A DNA stretch of 64,000 nucleotides from Rutidosis leptorrhynchoides (Eukaryota; Streptophyta; Magnoliopsida; Asterales; Asteraceae), in assembly GCF_046630445.1 (NCBI RefSeq), contig NC_092333.1, positions 716,154,001 through 716,218,000 on the forward strand. Direction: 5' to 3'. The position numbers were made by a program, and so were the translations under genes. The notes beneath the pieces were generated by a model. It made no database searches and was not told the origin of the DNA. It was given only the letters and a program-made list of their open reading frames with translations. Shown one piece after another: positions 1 through 12,247 of this stretch (positions are counted from its first letter, which is position 1; the number at the start of each line of letters is the position of its first letter).

Positions 1-13
1 GTGGGATTTGGTA

Positions 14-317
14 AATCACATGTGATTCTGCATGTAGCCGGGAAACGGACCGCAGCGCAACGAGTAGGACCCGTGTCGGAATCACATGTGATTGGAAAAA
101 AAAATTTCTTGAAAATAGAAAATTTTGAATATATATATTTTTTTTTCAATCACATGTGATTGAATTTGACATTCAAATTCACATGTGATTGAATTTGACA
201 TGCTAAATTTAAAAAAAAATTCAAAAAGAAATTTACAAAAAAAAAGAAATTTTAAAAAATTAAATTTTTTTTTAAAAAAAAATTTTGGAATTTTTTTTTG
301 TCAATCACATGTGATTG
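14..317. repeat. Cluster of CACATGTG palindromes
   Basis: The 14-base perfect palindrome AATCACATGTGATT occurs at 14-27, 80-93, 148-161 and 303-316. A fifth copy at 179-188 keeps the core TCACATGTGA. The copies at 147-162 and 302-317 extend to 16 bases. Spacing is irregular and the sequence between them is A/T-rich homopolymer. CACATGTG is an E-box-type core for bHLH factors, but no gene is visible beside it. It could also be the edge of a satellite or transposon cut by the window start. Confidence 0.8.
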
Positions 318-444
318 TCGCACCACATGTCGCTCTTTGATTGGTCCGTTGAATTTCAAGCAAATTGTTGGATTTAAGAAATTACAACTCTATAATTAAT
401 TATAATGCATTTTTAGCAGTTTACATTTCCGCGTTTTTCACTCA

Positions 445-2300
445 AAAAAAATGATACCGCGATTTTTACTGCGAAGTACGGAGTAAAAAATTTGACCGTT
501 ACATTGACCAGCGTTAAAGTAACGCCATCCGTACCTATAATTATAAATAGGTTGAATCCATTCACTCACTTTGTATTACAGTATCAATTTTATTCCGTTC
601 TTCAAGTTTTTAGGGGATTTTAAGCTTCATGTATCCTCAAATTATGGTCACTCACCCTTTGAATTTAGGGGTTATTGGTATGATTTTTTTAATGCTTCTT
701 ATCAACTGCCTGATTCCTAATTGTGTTTGTTCCATATTTTGTATTGTATTAGGGTTTTTTCTAATACTTTTTTGGTTTTTATTCTGAAATTGTTGAAATT
801 CTTACAAACTATGGGTTTTTCTTTTGTTTTTGTCAAATCATTCGTAATTAGGGTTTTATTTTTCGATTTTGTTTGATTTTCTAGAAACTAAGGTTTTTTT
901 TTATCTTGTTAAGTTTTTCAAATTCAGGGTTCTTTTGTCTTCTGATTTTATATCTAGGTTAGAGTAATTTGTTTTCTGCAAATGACTGCATTTTCATGTA
1001 TGTTTTCTTTTTGAGTGATTGATTTATCATCGAATGTCAATACCTAACATAATTTTGCAGTCAAACGTTGATGCAGTCAATAATTGCATGTTTTAATCTG
1101 GTCATGCGAATCATGTATGATAAAACAGTCGATTTCTGTATTTTCAGTTGATAATTGCATTTTTACTCTGGTCATGAGAATCATGTGTGGGTAATATCAG
1201 AAGCTGAGAGACTTGCAAAGTCTAAGTCAATGTTTTCTATTTTTAGATCATTTATGCTTCTACTTGTTTATTAATGGAATAACATATAATCATGATCTTA
1301 ATAGCACAGGGATATTGGTGCCTCTTACAGTCTTACTTGATACCTTGGAAGATAAAAATACTTTACTACTTGCCTGTGTACGTTTATTATGTCAAGCCTT
1401 AATCATTTAGTAAGTGGTGTATATTTATTAATCATGTTGAGTAATTAACATATGCATATCACATTTTGTAGATGTAAGCTGATCAGCAGATTGAAAAGAA
1501 TGAAAAAATTGATAAACATATGGGGGCATGTGTTCGGTACCCAGATAAAATATCCATTTCTGCAAGTATACTTTGCATCAATGTAAATTCTCTTCATGCT
1601 GCAAATTTGAAGGTCAGTGTTTGTATGTGGAGCCTTAATTAGCACTAAATGCTTGTTAGATTTTACTGAGAATCAGGTCTACATGGACTGTATAACTTGG
1701 CCAATTGTGTGCCAACTTTAACTAAATTTTATTTGTCTGATATTTCACTTGTTTGTCTTTATTTTCTTTTTTATATATCTTAGCTCTGGAACTATATGAT
1801 ATAGATGATAGTGATGCCAACTATATGAGAGAATGAATGTGGTCAGCTTTACTTGGTTTGCCACTCATGGGAATTCTACGAGCCATACATATCCACTGAT
1901 CATTGTTAATGAAAAAACATAATTCGATTCGGTGAGACAAGACAATTATTTTCAAAAAAATTCGTATTCATTATGGACAAATTTCATCTACCATATATAT
2001 GCTTTGTACAACAACCTTTGCCTCAACAATGAAAGGACGTGAGGATTTATTTGATTTATTTTCACTTTTTTTGTTCCTGTCACAAAATGTTTTCTCATAT
2101 AATATTATCTTGTTCACCAATGAAAGTCGATGCTGGATTTTACAGGTGAAACTGTCATGCGGGCACAAAGCTGTTCTTCCAAAAGTTTTGCTTTTAGTGA
2201 GGCTGGTTTGTATCTCATGAATCTTAGTAACTTTTTATTCTAATGAACAGTGCCACTGACTTTTTGTAGTGTATCTTAGGCGGGAACACATTTTTACTAA
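445..2300 (+). repeat. Degenerate long repeat unit, copy A1
   Basis: This stretch matches a second copy (A2) at 9800-11449 and 15905-16400. Shared blocks include the ATACCGCG/GTAACGCCATCC promoter-like segment, a short frame beginning MYPQI-VTHP-NLG (629-787 here, 52 codons; 9955-10059 in A2, 34 codons), the block around GTTGATGCAGTC (about 1070 and 11410), and the TACATGGACTGTATAACTTGG block (about 1680 and 16147). The alternation of T-rich stretches and AG-bounded blocks looks like exons and introns of a decayed gene, but no protein can be recognised. It may be a duplicated pseudogene or an unclassified repeat. Confidence 0.6.
542..550 (+). promoter_or_regulatory. TATA-box-like motif TATAAATAG
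   Basis: TATAAATAG lies about 80 bases upstream of the ATG at 629, in the conserved leading part of unit A1. The A2 copy has the weaker TATAATTAGG at the same place. It fits a plant TATA box, but transcription is not shown by sequence alone. Confidence 0.35.
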
Positions 2301-3780
2301 CCTGTTTTAGATCATTGGACATTCAGATATATGAGCGTATTGATACTGAATCAATAGTAGAGTCTGATGATGTAACCAACCCACCCTATCATAAGGAATT
2401 GGGTCTAACTGGCCATCGTCACACCTAAGAGTGATTTAGTACCAAACTTGACATTTTCCACGTTTCTTGTAGGTCTTTCTAAAAATTAAACATTCTGTTC
2501 AGGTACTTGATGATTCTTGCAATGCTTAATCAACAAAAGTTCATATTTTCATGCAGGGTGGAATTATGATCTTTTTATTAGCTCATACTTTGAGTTCATA
2601 CCGGTGCTGAATTTTTTGAAGTCACAAGATGCATCCATGTGTCTGCTTGAGAGTAAGCATTTATTTTCATTTTTCTATCTTGTACAAAGTCCTCATTTTC
2701 TTTAGTTTATGTATTCTTTTATCATTTTGATACACAAAACAGAGTGATATATCTTGTTCACGAGTTTGGTTCTTTCAAGAAAAGAAAAAAATCATGTTGT
2801 ACACTGAGCGAGCCCACTTTTATTTTAGATTCAAGGAATTTTAATAGAGGTGTGTTTTTATCACTTATTTGCATAGAATGTGTCAGTTTGGGTCAACCCA
2901 TGAAACCATTTGCATTAGTCTTTAAGTTCTTTATATACATCTAAGTTGTGCATGTAGGTCCTGGAGTAGTAGTCTCTAAGTTATCCAATACAGAAGCATG
3001 AGTCTGGAACCATATGATTTGGGTGACAGTGTTTCTGATTCAAGGTATCCTTTACCTTGTATATAAATCTGAAAGTTATATACATGTTTGGGTGGAAGTT
3101 TTTTTTGCACATCAAAAATATTACAATCATATTAGTCTTAAAAATTGATCTACTTGATGCAAAGTCCGATTGATTTTGTATTATCTATATGCGTCTTGGT
3201 TTCAGGTAACGAATACACGCTTTATGCAAATTTATGGTGAGGGCCTGAAACCACTTCTTGTTTGAATTTTCTTCTTGAAGTATGCAAGTATTGCTGAACT
3301 TATAAGGATTTTTACAAAGATTGTCCTATGTATGACCTAACGTTCTGAAAGTAGTACACATTTACAGGCTCGTTATAGTATATTTGATTTTATATGTTAA
3401 ACAAAAATATAGTAGAGATAGTCCCTCTAACTTTAATTTTTTTGTTTACGTTGTTGGTTTTCTACTTAGTTGTATCGAATTTACCAGGAGGAAACAAAGC
3501 TAAAGATTAAGCCATCAAGTTACTTCCGTACTATTAACAAAAAGGTTTCAATATATGAAAGGTACCTTACATTTTTTTTAGATTAGCAAAAAGGTACTTT
3601 ACATTTAGGAAAGTATTCAGTACCAACCAAGCATTGAGCTCGAAGCCAACCCGATTCTAAAGAACGAATCCATAAACACTAAAGGTTAGTATCTCCACAA
3701 GTATTGAGCCGTTTCTGGTTCTGAATTTTATATGACGAGTTTATTAACAAGGTATTAAGCCCAATAATCTCAAACAACTA
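2301..3780. other. No recognisable gene
   Basis: AT-rich sequence with only short reading frames on both strands, none with a recognisable motif. I see no terminal repeats or target duplications here. It may be further decayed sequence of the A1 unit. Confidence 0.5.
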
Positions 3781-3903
3781 GCCAAAGATTGCTTTTCTAT
3801 TATTTATATACATCGTGGGTTTCAGGTAAAGAACACAACTTAGCCAAAGATTGCTTTTCTATTATTTATATAGATCTTGGGTTTCAGGTAAAGAACATAA
3901 CTT
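3781..3903 (+). repeat. 62-bp tandem duplication
   Basis: Two adjacent copies starting GCCAAAGATTGC at 3781 and 3843 differ at only a few positions (for example ACATCGTGG versus AGATCTTGG). Both end in a TTTCAGGTAAAG block. This is a simple local duplication. Confidence 0.85.
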
Positions 3904-4069
3904 CCATGCAAACACAAGGTAAAGGTTTCAAACAATTTCTTGCATCTTGGAGGACAGAATTAAAAGTTATAATGCAATTGCTGGTTATGTACATCGTCCA
4001 TCTATTTCCTTAGATCTTATGTATTTTGACCTTTTTTTATTGATCGAGTTCACAAGTATCAAAAAGGAA

Positions 4070-4995
4070 GGGACGTAAGTGACTAGGTCATGCCCTACTA
4101 ACCATCTATCTATCTCGCGTCTCTATTGCTCATTACATGTTTTGGTGCAAGTTGTAAAAGCAAATCGGATAATATAGTTGAATAGTTGACTTAAGAATTG
4201 TACAAGAGTTGTAAAATAAACTGAAAATAGTGAAAGCAGCCTTGACTCGGTTTGTTGATCATCTTTGGGTACTTTATGTATCCATAATACATAGAGAGAT
4301 TAATTGATATATGTGCAGGTTTGTATCTAGAGTCTATCGTATAGGGGGGAATTATTGAAGAGTCATGGTTTTTGGTGGCACTTGACACATAGGGTTGTAT
4401 TTGACTTTATATTATATTTTGTCAGTCATATTGTAATTGACTTTTTTTCCTTAATATATTAAACATGTTCGATGCCTCATTGAACAGATTTCTTCAGGAT
4501 TGTCTCTTACTTTTGAAAATATATAATCATTACAATGATCAAGCATCATAAGGAAAGACAATTCCAAATAAGAAACCTATTGATTGAGATATCGAACCTG
4601 TTTATGATATAAGGAAAAAAGAGTCAATTACAATATCATAGATATAATATATAAATATGAAGTCAATTACGACCCCCGAATTTCAAGTGCCACTAAAAAC
4701 CATGACTTTTCAATAGTTCCCTCCATGTACGATAGCTTCGGGGTACCAACGTACACAGAGATATCAATTAATATCTTTATGTATTATGGATACATAAAGT
4801 AACAAAGAATGATTGACAAACCGACTCAAGGTGACCGCTTCAACTATTTTCAATTTGTAATCCCTGTACAAATCGTAAGTCAACTATCCAACTTCATTAT
4901 CTGATTTGCTTTTACAACTTGCACCAAAAACAGTCATTGAGCGATAGAGATGTCAAATAGATAGATGGATGGATACCTATCTGGTAAGTTAGTAG
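4070..4995. repeat. Long imperfect inverted repeat (foldback)
   Basis: The left arm (about 4070-4410) is matched in reverse complement by the right arm (about 4650-4990). Matching blocks include GGTGCAAGTTGTAAAAGC (4143-4161 versus the complement near 4910-4927), TTTATGTATCCATAATACAT (about 4271-4291 versus about 4770-4798), and CATGG-TTTT-GTGGCACTTG (about 4363-4384 versus about 4688-4706). The arms flank a spacer of about 230 bases. No transposase frame is present and I could not fix a target duplication. A foldback or MULE-like non-autonomous element, or a source of hairpin RNA, are the likely explanations. Confidence 0.75.
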
Positions 4996-6288
4996 GTAGA
5001 TACTGAACCAATTTAAGAACTTGCAAAGGGGCATACTGAGACCGCCCGACCACTATCAAAACACAAATGGCAGATCTAAGTATTTCCACTCCACATTCAC
5101 ACTTTTTTATTCAAGCTTTGATGCATCAAAGTAGATAACAACCCAAAATTTTCCGAGGGTCTAATGCATTTTAATCCATTTTCACATTTTTTATTATCTT
5201 ACCTTTGCGTCTCAACTTCATATTTGACCTAGTTATCTTAGTCACATGTTGAGTTACAAATTACAGTTATCAGTGTCTTTTTTACTGTGTATTTAGAGTA
5301 TAAAGGGTCCTAACCTTATTATATCTGCATAAAGGCAATACAACCATGTCTCTATTAAAAGATCTAAGGTGTACTTCCGCTATGAAACGAATCTACACAT
5401 TCCTGTCTATTGTTGCACAACTACTTCATCAAACTGTTCTTGATCCCGGAACTCAGGTAATTCAACATTTGGTTTCTTCTCATATCTCTTGAAAGTTGTA
5501 GCAATGTTTGTTTTGAATGTCATGTGAAATTGCATTATACTCTGTGTTTAATCCGAAATACTTTATTTAAATCTTTTGATTATTGTAACAAATTAGGACA
5601 TCAAATATGATTTGCAAAAACATTCTTCATGCCAATAAAAATTAAATTATTAGAAAAAATGATTGTGTAAGGTTTATGCTTGATGACTATACTTTAGGAG
5701 TGTGCTGACTCGTTCACTTAAGCCAATTTGTTCCTCTACCTTCTGGACCCATCAGAAATAATATATAACCCGAACCGATCATTCAGAATCCCCTTTTGTT
5801 GAAATGTCTTTGTTTGAACTTTTAACATTATCTGTTTGATAACATCGCATTTATCTTGACAGGTATTGTCACCACTTTTTATGTAAACTTTTGAGCTTGT
5901 TGCATTTAAGTTGCTGCTATCATTCTCTAAGAAGCTGTTTAACATTCTTTCCTTTTTTAAAATGCGAATGTTCCCCAAGGGACGGAACTCATTACTAGCA
6001 TCCGTGTTTGATCTGGCTTTTTTTCTCACTTCAGTCCTACTTACATTAGTTGCAGCCAGCAAGTTGATTTGGGCCCAGGGTTAGAGATAAACCATCATTG
6101 CATATTGAATGGGTTTGGGTTGAAACAGTCATGGTTAGCTTGGGTTGCCCACACCAGGTCGGTTTGGGTTGAGCCAAAATAGTGTTTTTATACTATTAGA
6201 CAACTTAGTAAAATTAAACGTAGGATCAAACACAACTCAAATTGATCCGTTTACTTAACATAATGACATTTTTACCGTTCTGATACAG
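4996..6288. other. No recognisable gene
   Basis: AT-rich sequence. The longest frame, minus strand 5736-6062 (108 codons), has no recognisable motif and no supporting context, so I do not call it a gene. No repeat boundaries seen. Confidence 0.45.
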
Positions 6289-6300
6289 GAAGTTAGCTGC

Positions 6301-6655
6301 CCTTATTGTTGGACTCAAACATTAATCTCTCTCTTGGTTATTCAATCACTATATAATGTCCTTATCTTAGTGATCAATGTTATGTCTCAAGTTCTTTCGG
6401 GTGGGTCCCTCACAATCATCGTGTGTACTCTACTCTACTGCATTGTCACTTCACTTCTCGAGGAAACTTGTTTACAACATCTCTCGCCTCACAAATGGTA
6501 TGGCAGAAAGCTATTCTGCTGTTTAATTTCTTACAATTATTTGTTATTGGATTTGTTCTTGGATGCTCTTATTGTTGAACTCGAACATTAATCTCTCTTT
6601 GTTATTCAATCACTATATAATGTCCTTATCTTAGTGATCAATTTTACGTCTTAAT
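6301..6655 (+). repeat. Direct repeat pair of about 90 bp
   Basis: A block from CTTATTGTTG to TTAGTGATCAAT at about 6302-6376 recurs at about 6569-6641 with a few substitutions and a small deletion. About 190 bases separate the copies. Confidence 0.8.
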
Positions 6656-6659
6656 GTTA

Positions 6660-8221
6660 TTTGCTTTTGGAACTATTTTAAGGCTGTGTTTGAATGTCTC
6701 TTAAATAAATAATTCAGCGCTAATAAGTGATGTTGAATATAACAAAATATGTACAGAATATATCATAAAAAGATAACATATGGTGACAGAACCACTAATC
6801 CAGCGCCGCATTTATTAAATACACACACAACAATAATTATTATATAACACTACAAAATGGTCGATTTTCTTAGACGAAATTACAAAAGTACTTAAATAGC
6901 TAATGTAGATGCCCTTAACTTCAACCAATGAAATTCATCTTACAACTTCCCAATTGATAATTGATAATATAATATAAATTTCGAAATTTAGAGGGTTTTT
7001 ATATGGATTAATTAAAAATTAAAGATGAAGAGGGTAATAAAACTTTTTAAGTAAAAAGTTTAGTTAGTTCTAAATCATCATAAGTTTTATCAGCTGTGGT
7101 CAGATTTTGGATCTGGAAACATGTCATTACGTGGTGAGAGTTTTGGGCAATTGCTGAGATTTTGCCGTTCTTTCATTATCGATACACTCCGAATGGCCAA
7201 GTTTGTCCACTGGGGGTAGTGGTTGGGGTAGTGGCTGATCCACTATACTGCTACTCAGGATCTTTAGTTGTTGGAATATAGTTATTTGATTCCAGATTCT
7301 GCAAATGAATTGTTGGAACAATGCTGGTTTCAAGTGGTGTATGGGCTGTAGGAGCAGCTTGTGTATGCGTAGTAGATAAGTTTGGAGCACAACTAGAATG
7401 ATAGGAGATTTTTTGTGATGTCCAAGAATCGATATTCTCTTGTTATTATCCTCTGGATTTACAGGTTTTTGATAGAAGGATCATAAAACTTTTAGCCACT
7501 CTTGACGGGAAAAACGTCCATTTGATACACCGAGGTGCAAGTTTATTTTTCTTATTATGAACAAATACAAAGGAGGTGCATCCAGACACTTTGGGAGGAA
7601 GTTTGACAATATCCTTTTGTGTCGGTAGATTTTTGTTACAACTTTATAAGGAGTTTGATAGTTGAGCACCCTAGACGACATACAATTGATTAAAGTTGTT
7701 GGCTTGATAGGTTCGCCACAATAATGTTTGGAACATCGTTTGCCTTAGAAAATACCTTGATATCCCTGTCATGTGATCGGTGGCTCGGAATCTACATTTC
7801 GCAATTTTACTTCGAACGGTCCAACAACCATGGTTGATGAGATATTGCCATGATCCACAACAGTAGCAATACGGTGACTCATATGGGGCTTACTAACAAG
7901 GATATGTTTGCATAACATATTTGAGAATGAGCTTATTTTATTTTCGGCAAAAATAACGAAAACTATTGTAGAAACTAAACATGTTTTCGAAAAGAAAACG
8001 AATTCAATAAGAAGTACAAGAGGACCCCGGTGAGGCTCGAACTAGAAAGTGGCTACCGACAAACTATTTGTACCGAACCTCACCTACCTAAACAGATACA
8101 AACCAAACTACAAGCGTACGAAAGTAACGAATTACAAGTTCGAAAAATAGCTACAATACATGAACATGAAACCGAAAAGAAACCCAAATGTCCTTAATGA
8201 ACACGCCTAATTTAGCAATTT
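6660..8221. other. No recognisable gene
   Basis: AT-rich sequence with short frames only (for example minus 7127-7390 and 7481-7681), none with a family signature. Nothing else can be supported. Confidence 0.45.
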
Positions 8222-8800
8222 TTATGCCTTGAACCACTTTTTCCATTCGCTTTTGTTGTTTCTTGTTCTTAACAAGGGACGCGGGATTTCACTAGAGTTA
8301 ATAAGATTTACCGTAACGGGTTCACTCTCGACCAAACATGTCATCATGTTATCAAAAGCCTCGTCGGTATTAAGTTTTGCCGAACCCGTAATACCATTTT
8401 TGTTATCTACCTTATCCGCCATAAACAAGTTTTGAATGGCGTCCCTATAGTCCAAATCATCATCATGATCAACGAGCTTCAAAGAACCTGAAGTAGAAGC
8501 AACATTCCTTCTTTATCTTAAATTCACGCATTCGAATTCATCCCTAGGTATTTTTCTATTTAAAACATACCACGACTTGCAAAACCTTCACACGAAAGGT
8601 TTTCGTAATTGTAATCAATCTTTCCGCTACGCCCTATTAAAATCGGTGATGGCTTATCTTCTTTCGAAACATCCTCTCGATTCGCCTTCTAATGTTCCTT
8701 CTTTTTCTTCTCTTAACCTTTCCGCAAAATGATGTTGTCTTCATTGACTTCTACTATATCGGGGTTAGTTACCCTATCAACACAAATCGAGCCCAGATCA
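8222..8800 (-). pseudogene. Decayed coding region, unknown family
   Basis: On the minus strand an 86-codon frame (8222-8482) rich in Asp, Asn and Lys is preceded upstream (8483-8800) by further protein-like sequence broken by several stops and at least one frame change. The composition (runs such as DHDDDLDYRDA and KPSPILIGRSGKIDYNYEN) looks more like coding sequence than its AT-rich neighbours. I do not recognise the family. A LINE or gag-related remnant is possible. No promoter or partner gene is visible, and an artefact is not excluded. Confidence 0.3.
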
Positions 8801-8814
8801 GGCCCATTATCGCA

Positions 8815-9020
8815 TAATTAATAATTTAATATTAAATAATATAATAATAATAATAATAATACGGAGTAATAGTTAAAATAATGATAATAATAATAATAAT
8901 TAACAAATAACTAATTTTAGTAATAATAATAATAGTTGAAATTAATTAATAATTAATAATATTATTAAGAATTAATTAATAATTAGCATTTTAATATTAA
9001 AAATTAATAATTTAGTAATA
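8815..9020. repeat. (TAA)n-rich low-complexity tract
   Basis: Near-continuous AATAAT/TTAATAAT repeats with a few interruptions. No coding capacity. Confidence 0.85.
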
Positions 9021-9487
9021 ATTAATAATTGCTTCCTCCATCTCAATTTAATATTCCACATATAAGAGAGCACACGCTTTTAGTAAATATTATTATTATA
9101 CTGTATTTTTTATTCACTTTACAGTTTTACCCTTTACTTTTTACTTACATTTATGTTTTATAATGCAAAAAGTATAGATGCAAAAAGTAGAGGTATAAAA
9201 GAATTTTACCTTATTATTCTTATTTATTTTTGAAATTAGACAATTAATTTAGAACATCTAAAAAAGAAAAAACAAGACTATTAAATTGAGACGGATGGAG
9301 TATAAGGATTTTATTAAATAAAAGCTATCGTTAACATGCATAAAATAACTATACAATTTAAAAAATGTGTTCTTAAAGCTGTAAGTAGTCGCTCATACAA
9401 TACTTTAAAGCACATTTTCATTAGCAAAATCTTAGTTATAATTAATAATTAAATTAATTTTAATAAATAAAAAGAAATGATACCACG

Positions 9488-9799
9488 TTTTTTTTTTTTT
9501 TTTTTTGAAAGGCAAGCTTGCATCAGTCCGGACCGAAGCGTAGTCATCATTTGCATACATACACGCGCTTTCGGGCAGGAAACCCGAACCACACTCTGAG
9601 GATCCGACCCTTAAACCATCCCGAGGGGCAGGCGGGCCGGACCTTAGTCCCGGAGCGGGTCGGTAAAACCTTCCCTTTGGGCCACCTTCAAGGAATATAT
9701 TTCAATTCCTAGAGCGGGTGACGAGGTTCGAACCCGAGACCTCTAGCCCTGCGAGTACACAAGTGTAACCGCGGTACCGCTGGACCGAAGATCCGTTGG
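9488..9799 (-). mobile_element. tRNA-derived SINE with target duplication
   Basis: Read on the minus strand the element begins next to 9799 with a tRNA-like head: an A-box-like segment around GGTCCAGCGGTACCG and a perfect B-box core GGTTCGAACC (complement near 9727-9736). It ends in a poly(A) tail, seen as 19 T at 9488-9506. It is flanked by TGATACCACG (9478-9487) and TGATACCGCG (9800-9809), a 10-base target duplication with one mismatch. The related A1 unit has the same TGATACCGCG site without a SINE at about 450. It is GC-richer than its surroundings and has no protein-coding capacity. Confidence 0.85.
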
Positions 9800-10611
9800 T
9801 GATACCGCGTTTTTTACAGTGATATTCGACCGTTACGTTCACCCGCGTTAAAGTAACGCCATCCGTACCTATAATTAGGCAGCATCCATTCTCTCAGTTT
9901 GTATCATCAATTTCTATTTCTATTTCTTCTTCAAGATTTTAGGGTTTTATTATCATGTATCCTCAAATTCTGGTCACTCACCCTTCGAATTTAGGGCTTT
10001 TGGGGGAAATTGAGGAATGTGGTTCGAATTCAGGATTAACGCTAATCACCGCCTTTTGACATGACTGTTGGAATGATTAATTTTAATGACTCTTATCAAC
10101 CGTCTGATTGTGTTCGTTCCATCTTTTGTGCAATATTAGGGTTTTTCGTGTGATTTCCTTATATTTTTCGATTTTTTTTTTATTCTGAAATTGTTGAAAT
10201 TCTTACAAACTATAGTTATTCTTTTGTTTTTGTCAAATCATTCGAAATTAGGGTTTTATTTTCCGATTTTGTATAATTTATTACAAATTAGGGCTTTTAT
10301 TTTGATCTTGTTCAGTTTTTCAAAATCAGGGTTCTTTTTCTTCTGATTTTTTGTTTTATTTCTCAAGAAGAATTAGGGTTTTTCTTCTCTTGATCCTGTT
10401 TAGTTCCATTAAAACCCTCGATTATGAGTTTCTTTCTTTTTGGTAGTTGTTATCCTTGTTATGTGTTGAATTATCTTTCCCTGTCATTGATTTTTTAAAT
10501 GTGTGTACGCTCGCATAAAATTATATCTATGTGTCAAACTGTGATTTTGAGTTACAAGATTGATCATTCGGCGTGCTTATTGATACATGGTGTATAGACA
10601 AGTTTATCTCT

Positions 10612-11130
10612 GATGTTAAAGCAGAAATAGTTGGATATGTGCAATTTATTGCTTGATGCCTTTAAAAATTGAATTACCTTAATTTTCTAGTCGTTACTTA
10701 TCATTGAGTTATAAAACTGTATTGCTGTGTGGATCTTAAAGAGGACACAACTGGATCTATACACTTCTTACTTGATGCCCTCGAAATTTGAGTTACGTTA
10801 CTATTTGCCCGTGGAATTTTTTTTATATTTAATTTTAAAGTCCAAATTGTAATAATTAAGCTTATTGATGTTAAAGCAGAAATAGTTGGATCTGTGCAAA
10901 TTATTGCTTGATGCCTTTGAAATTTGAATTACCTTAATTTTCTCACGTGTAAGTTCATTATTTTTAGTTGTAAAATCATGCAGTAAGCCAGTAAGTAGTC
11001 TTTACTTATCATTGAGTTGTAAAACTGTATTCCTGTGTGGATCTTAAAGCGGACACAACTAGATCTATACACTTTAACTTGTTGTCCTCGAAATTTGAGT
11101 TACCTTACTATTTGCCCGTGGAATTTTTTA
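10612..11130 (+). repeat. Direct duplication inside A2
   Basis: A block beginning GATGTTAAAGCAGAAATAG at about 10612 and ending CCCGTGGAATTTTTT at about 10823 recurs at about 10866-11130. The second copy has an insertion of about 50 bases and scattered substitutions. No coding capacity. Confidence 0.8.
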
Positions 11131-11391
11131 TTTGTATTTTTAATTTTAAAGTCCTGTAGTAACTAACAAATATATATATTTATAAATTAAGTGATAAAGT
11201 GTTTGAATTTTGTAGATGAAGCCTGTCATCAGATTGAAAAGACTGAAAGGGAATGTTAAACGGGTGTTATGTCATTTGTACCTAGGTTAAATTAATTTGT
11301 TTTCTGCAAATGACGGTTGGTATGAAGGTCTGTATTTTCATGTATGTTTTTTTTTATGAGTGATTGATTTATCGAATTTTAATACCTAACG

Positions 11392-11449
11392 TAATCTTGC
11401 AGGCTAATGTTGATGCAGTCTAATCTTGCAGGCTAATGTTGATGCAGTC
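11392..11449 (+). repeat. 29-bp perfect tandem duplication at the LINE junction
   Basis: A 29-base unit beginning TAATCTTGCAGG and ending GATGCAGTC is present twice, at 11392-11420 and 11421-11449, directly before the LINE sequence. The A1 copy has the block once. The duplication supplies the ATG at 11426 that opens a chimeric frame into the LINE. Confidence 0.9.
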
Positions 11450-12247
11450 AATGCAAATGATGACCTTCCTAGCTTTGTCGAATTTTCCTATCCTGTGATT
11501 GGTTCTTTTCCAGCCAAAGTGGGTAAACTTGAGGTGACCTATCAATGGAAACTGCCTTCATGCACTCATTGCAAAGTGTTTGGCCACTCTTTTAATACTT
11601 GTAAAATTAGGCCTAAAACAGAAGATGAAGTATCGGCACAAGTGTTAAAAGACGCTTTGAAAATCAACAATGATGGTGAAACAGTTGATTTAAATAACCA
11701 GTGTGTTGAGGACGGCTTTAAAGTTGTTGGTAAGAAAGGAAGGGTTTTTCAGAAGTTGAATTTTGATAATAATAAAAGTCAAAGGCAGTCAACCGAAGCA
11801 AAAGGTATCAAGCAAAATGCAGTTAAGAATAATTATGGTATTAAAGACAATATTGATGTGGAGGAAACAGATTGGAATGTGGAGTCCCAGAAAAGTCAAA
11901 ATCATAATGTTTTGAGGAAAGGAGATAAAGGGAAGGGCATTGATGGTGAATGTAATAATAAGACATATTCTAAAGATAGAATTAAAACAAACAATCCTTT
12001 TTATGTATTAGTAGATGATGAGGGTAATACTGATGGTAATACTGATGAGATTATAATTGAAGAATCTATAAATGATAAATTTGATGATAGGTGGAACTTA
12101 CGGAATTCAGAAAAAAAGAAACTAAAAAGTTATTTGGATAAACATAATCCTCCAGGAAAAGAAGTAATCGATCAATGGCAACCACACGAGTTCAAGTATT
12201 TTAGGACTCAATGGATTGCTGCTGGATTTGGTAACTTTGATAAAGAT
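11426..12247 (+). pseudogene. LINE ORF1 fragment with CCHC zinc knuckle
   Basis: The frame opens in the duplicated target sequence (11426) and enters LINE ORF1 at about codon 9. It shows the plant L1 ORF1 hallmark: a short conserved segment ending VTYQWKLPSC followed by a C-x2-C-x4-H-x4-C knuckle (CTHCKVFGHSFNTC, residues about 47-60). A long hydrophilic, Lys/Asn-rich linker follows, with NPFYVL near residue 190. In known plant L1 elements this protein coats the RNA before target-primed reverse transcription. The N-terminal RNA-binding domain is absent. The open frame continues to 12343, but the last 32 codons are read from the LTR inserted at 12248. Not expected to be functional. Confidence 0.75.

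Larger units (their letters stand above)
9800..11449 (+). repeat. Degenerate long repeat unit, copy A2 (5' part)
   Basis: Second copy of the A1 unit. It starts at the SINE insertion site and runs through the conserved ATGTATCCTCAAATT block (ATG at 9955; 34-codon frame to 10059). Compared with A1 it carries an extra segment at about 10440-11210. It is interrupted after GATGCAGTC (11449) by a LINE and resumes at 15905. The function of the parental sequence is unknown. Confidence 0.6.

Noticed and set aside
5736-6062. 108-codon minus-strand frame as a gene
   Set aside because: No recognisable motif, promoter or conserved context; this length occurs by chance.
9700-9790. Possible tRNA gene because of the B-box GGTTCGAACC
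   Set aside because: The flanking target duplication and poly(A) show it is the head of a SINE; no full cloverleaf is apparent.
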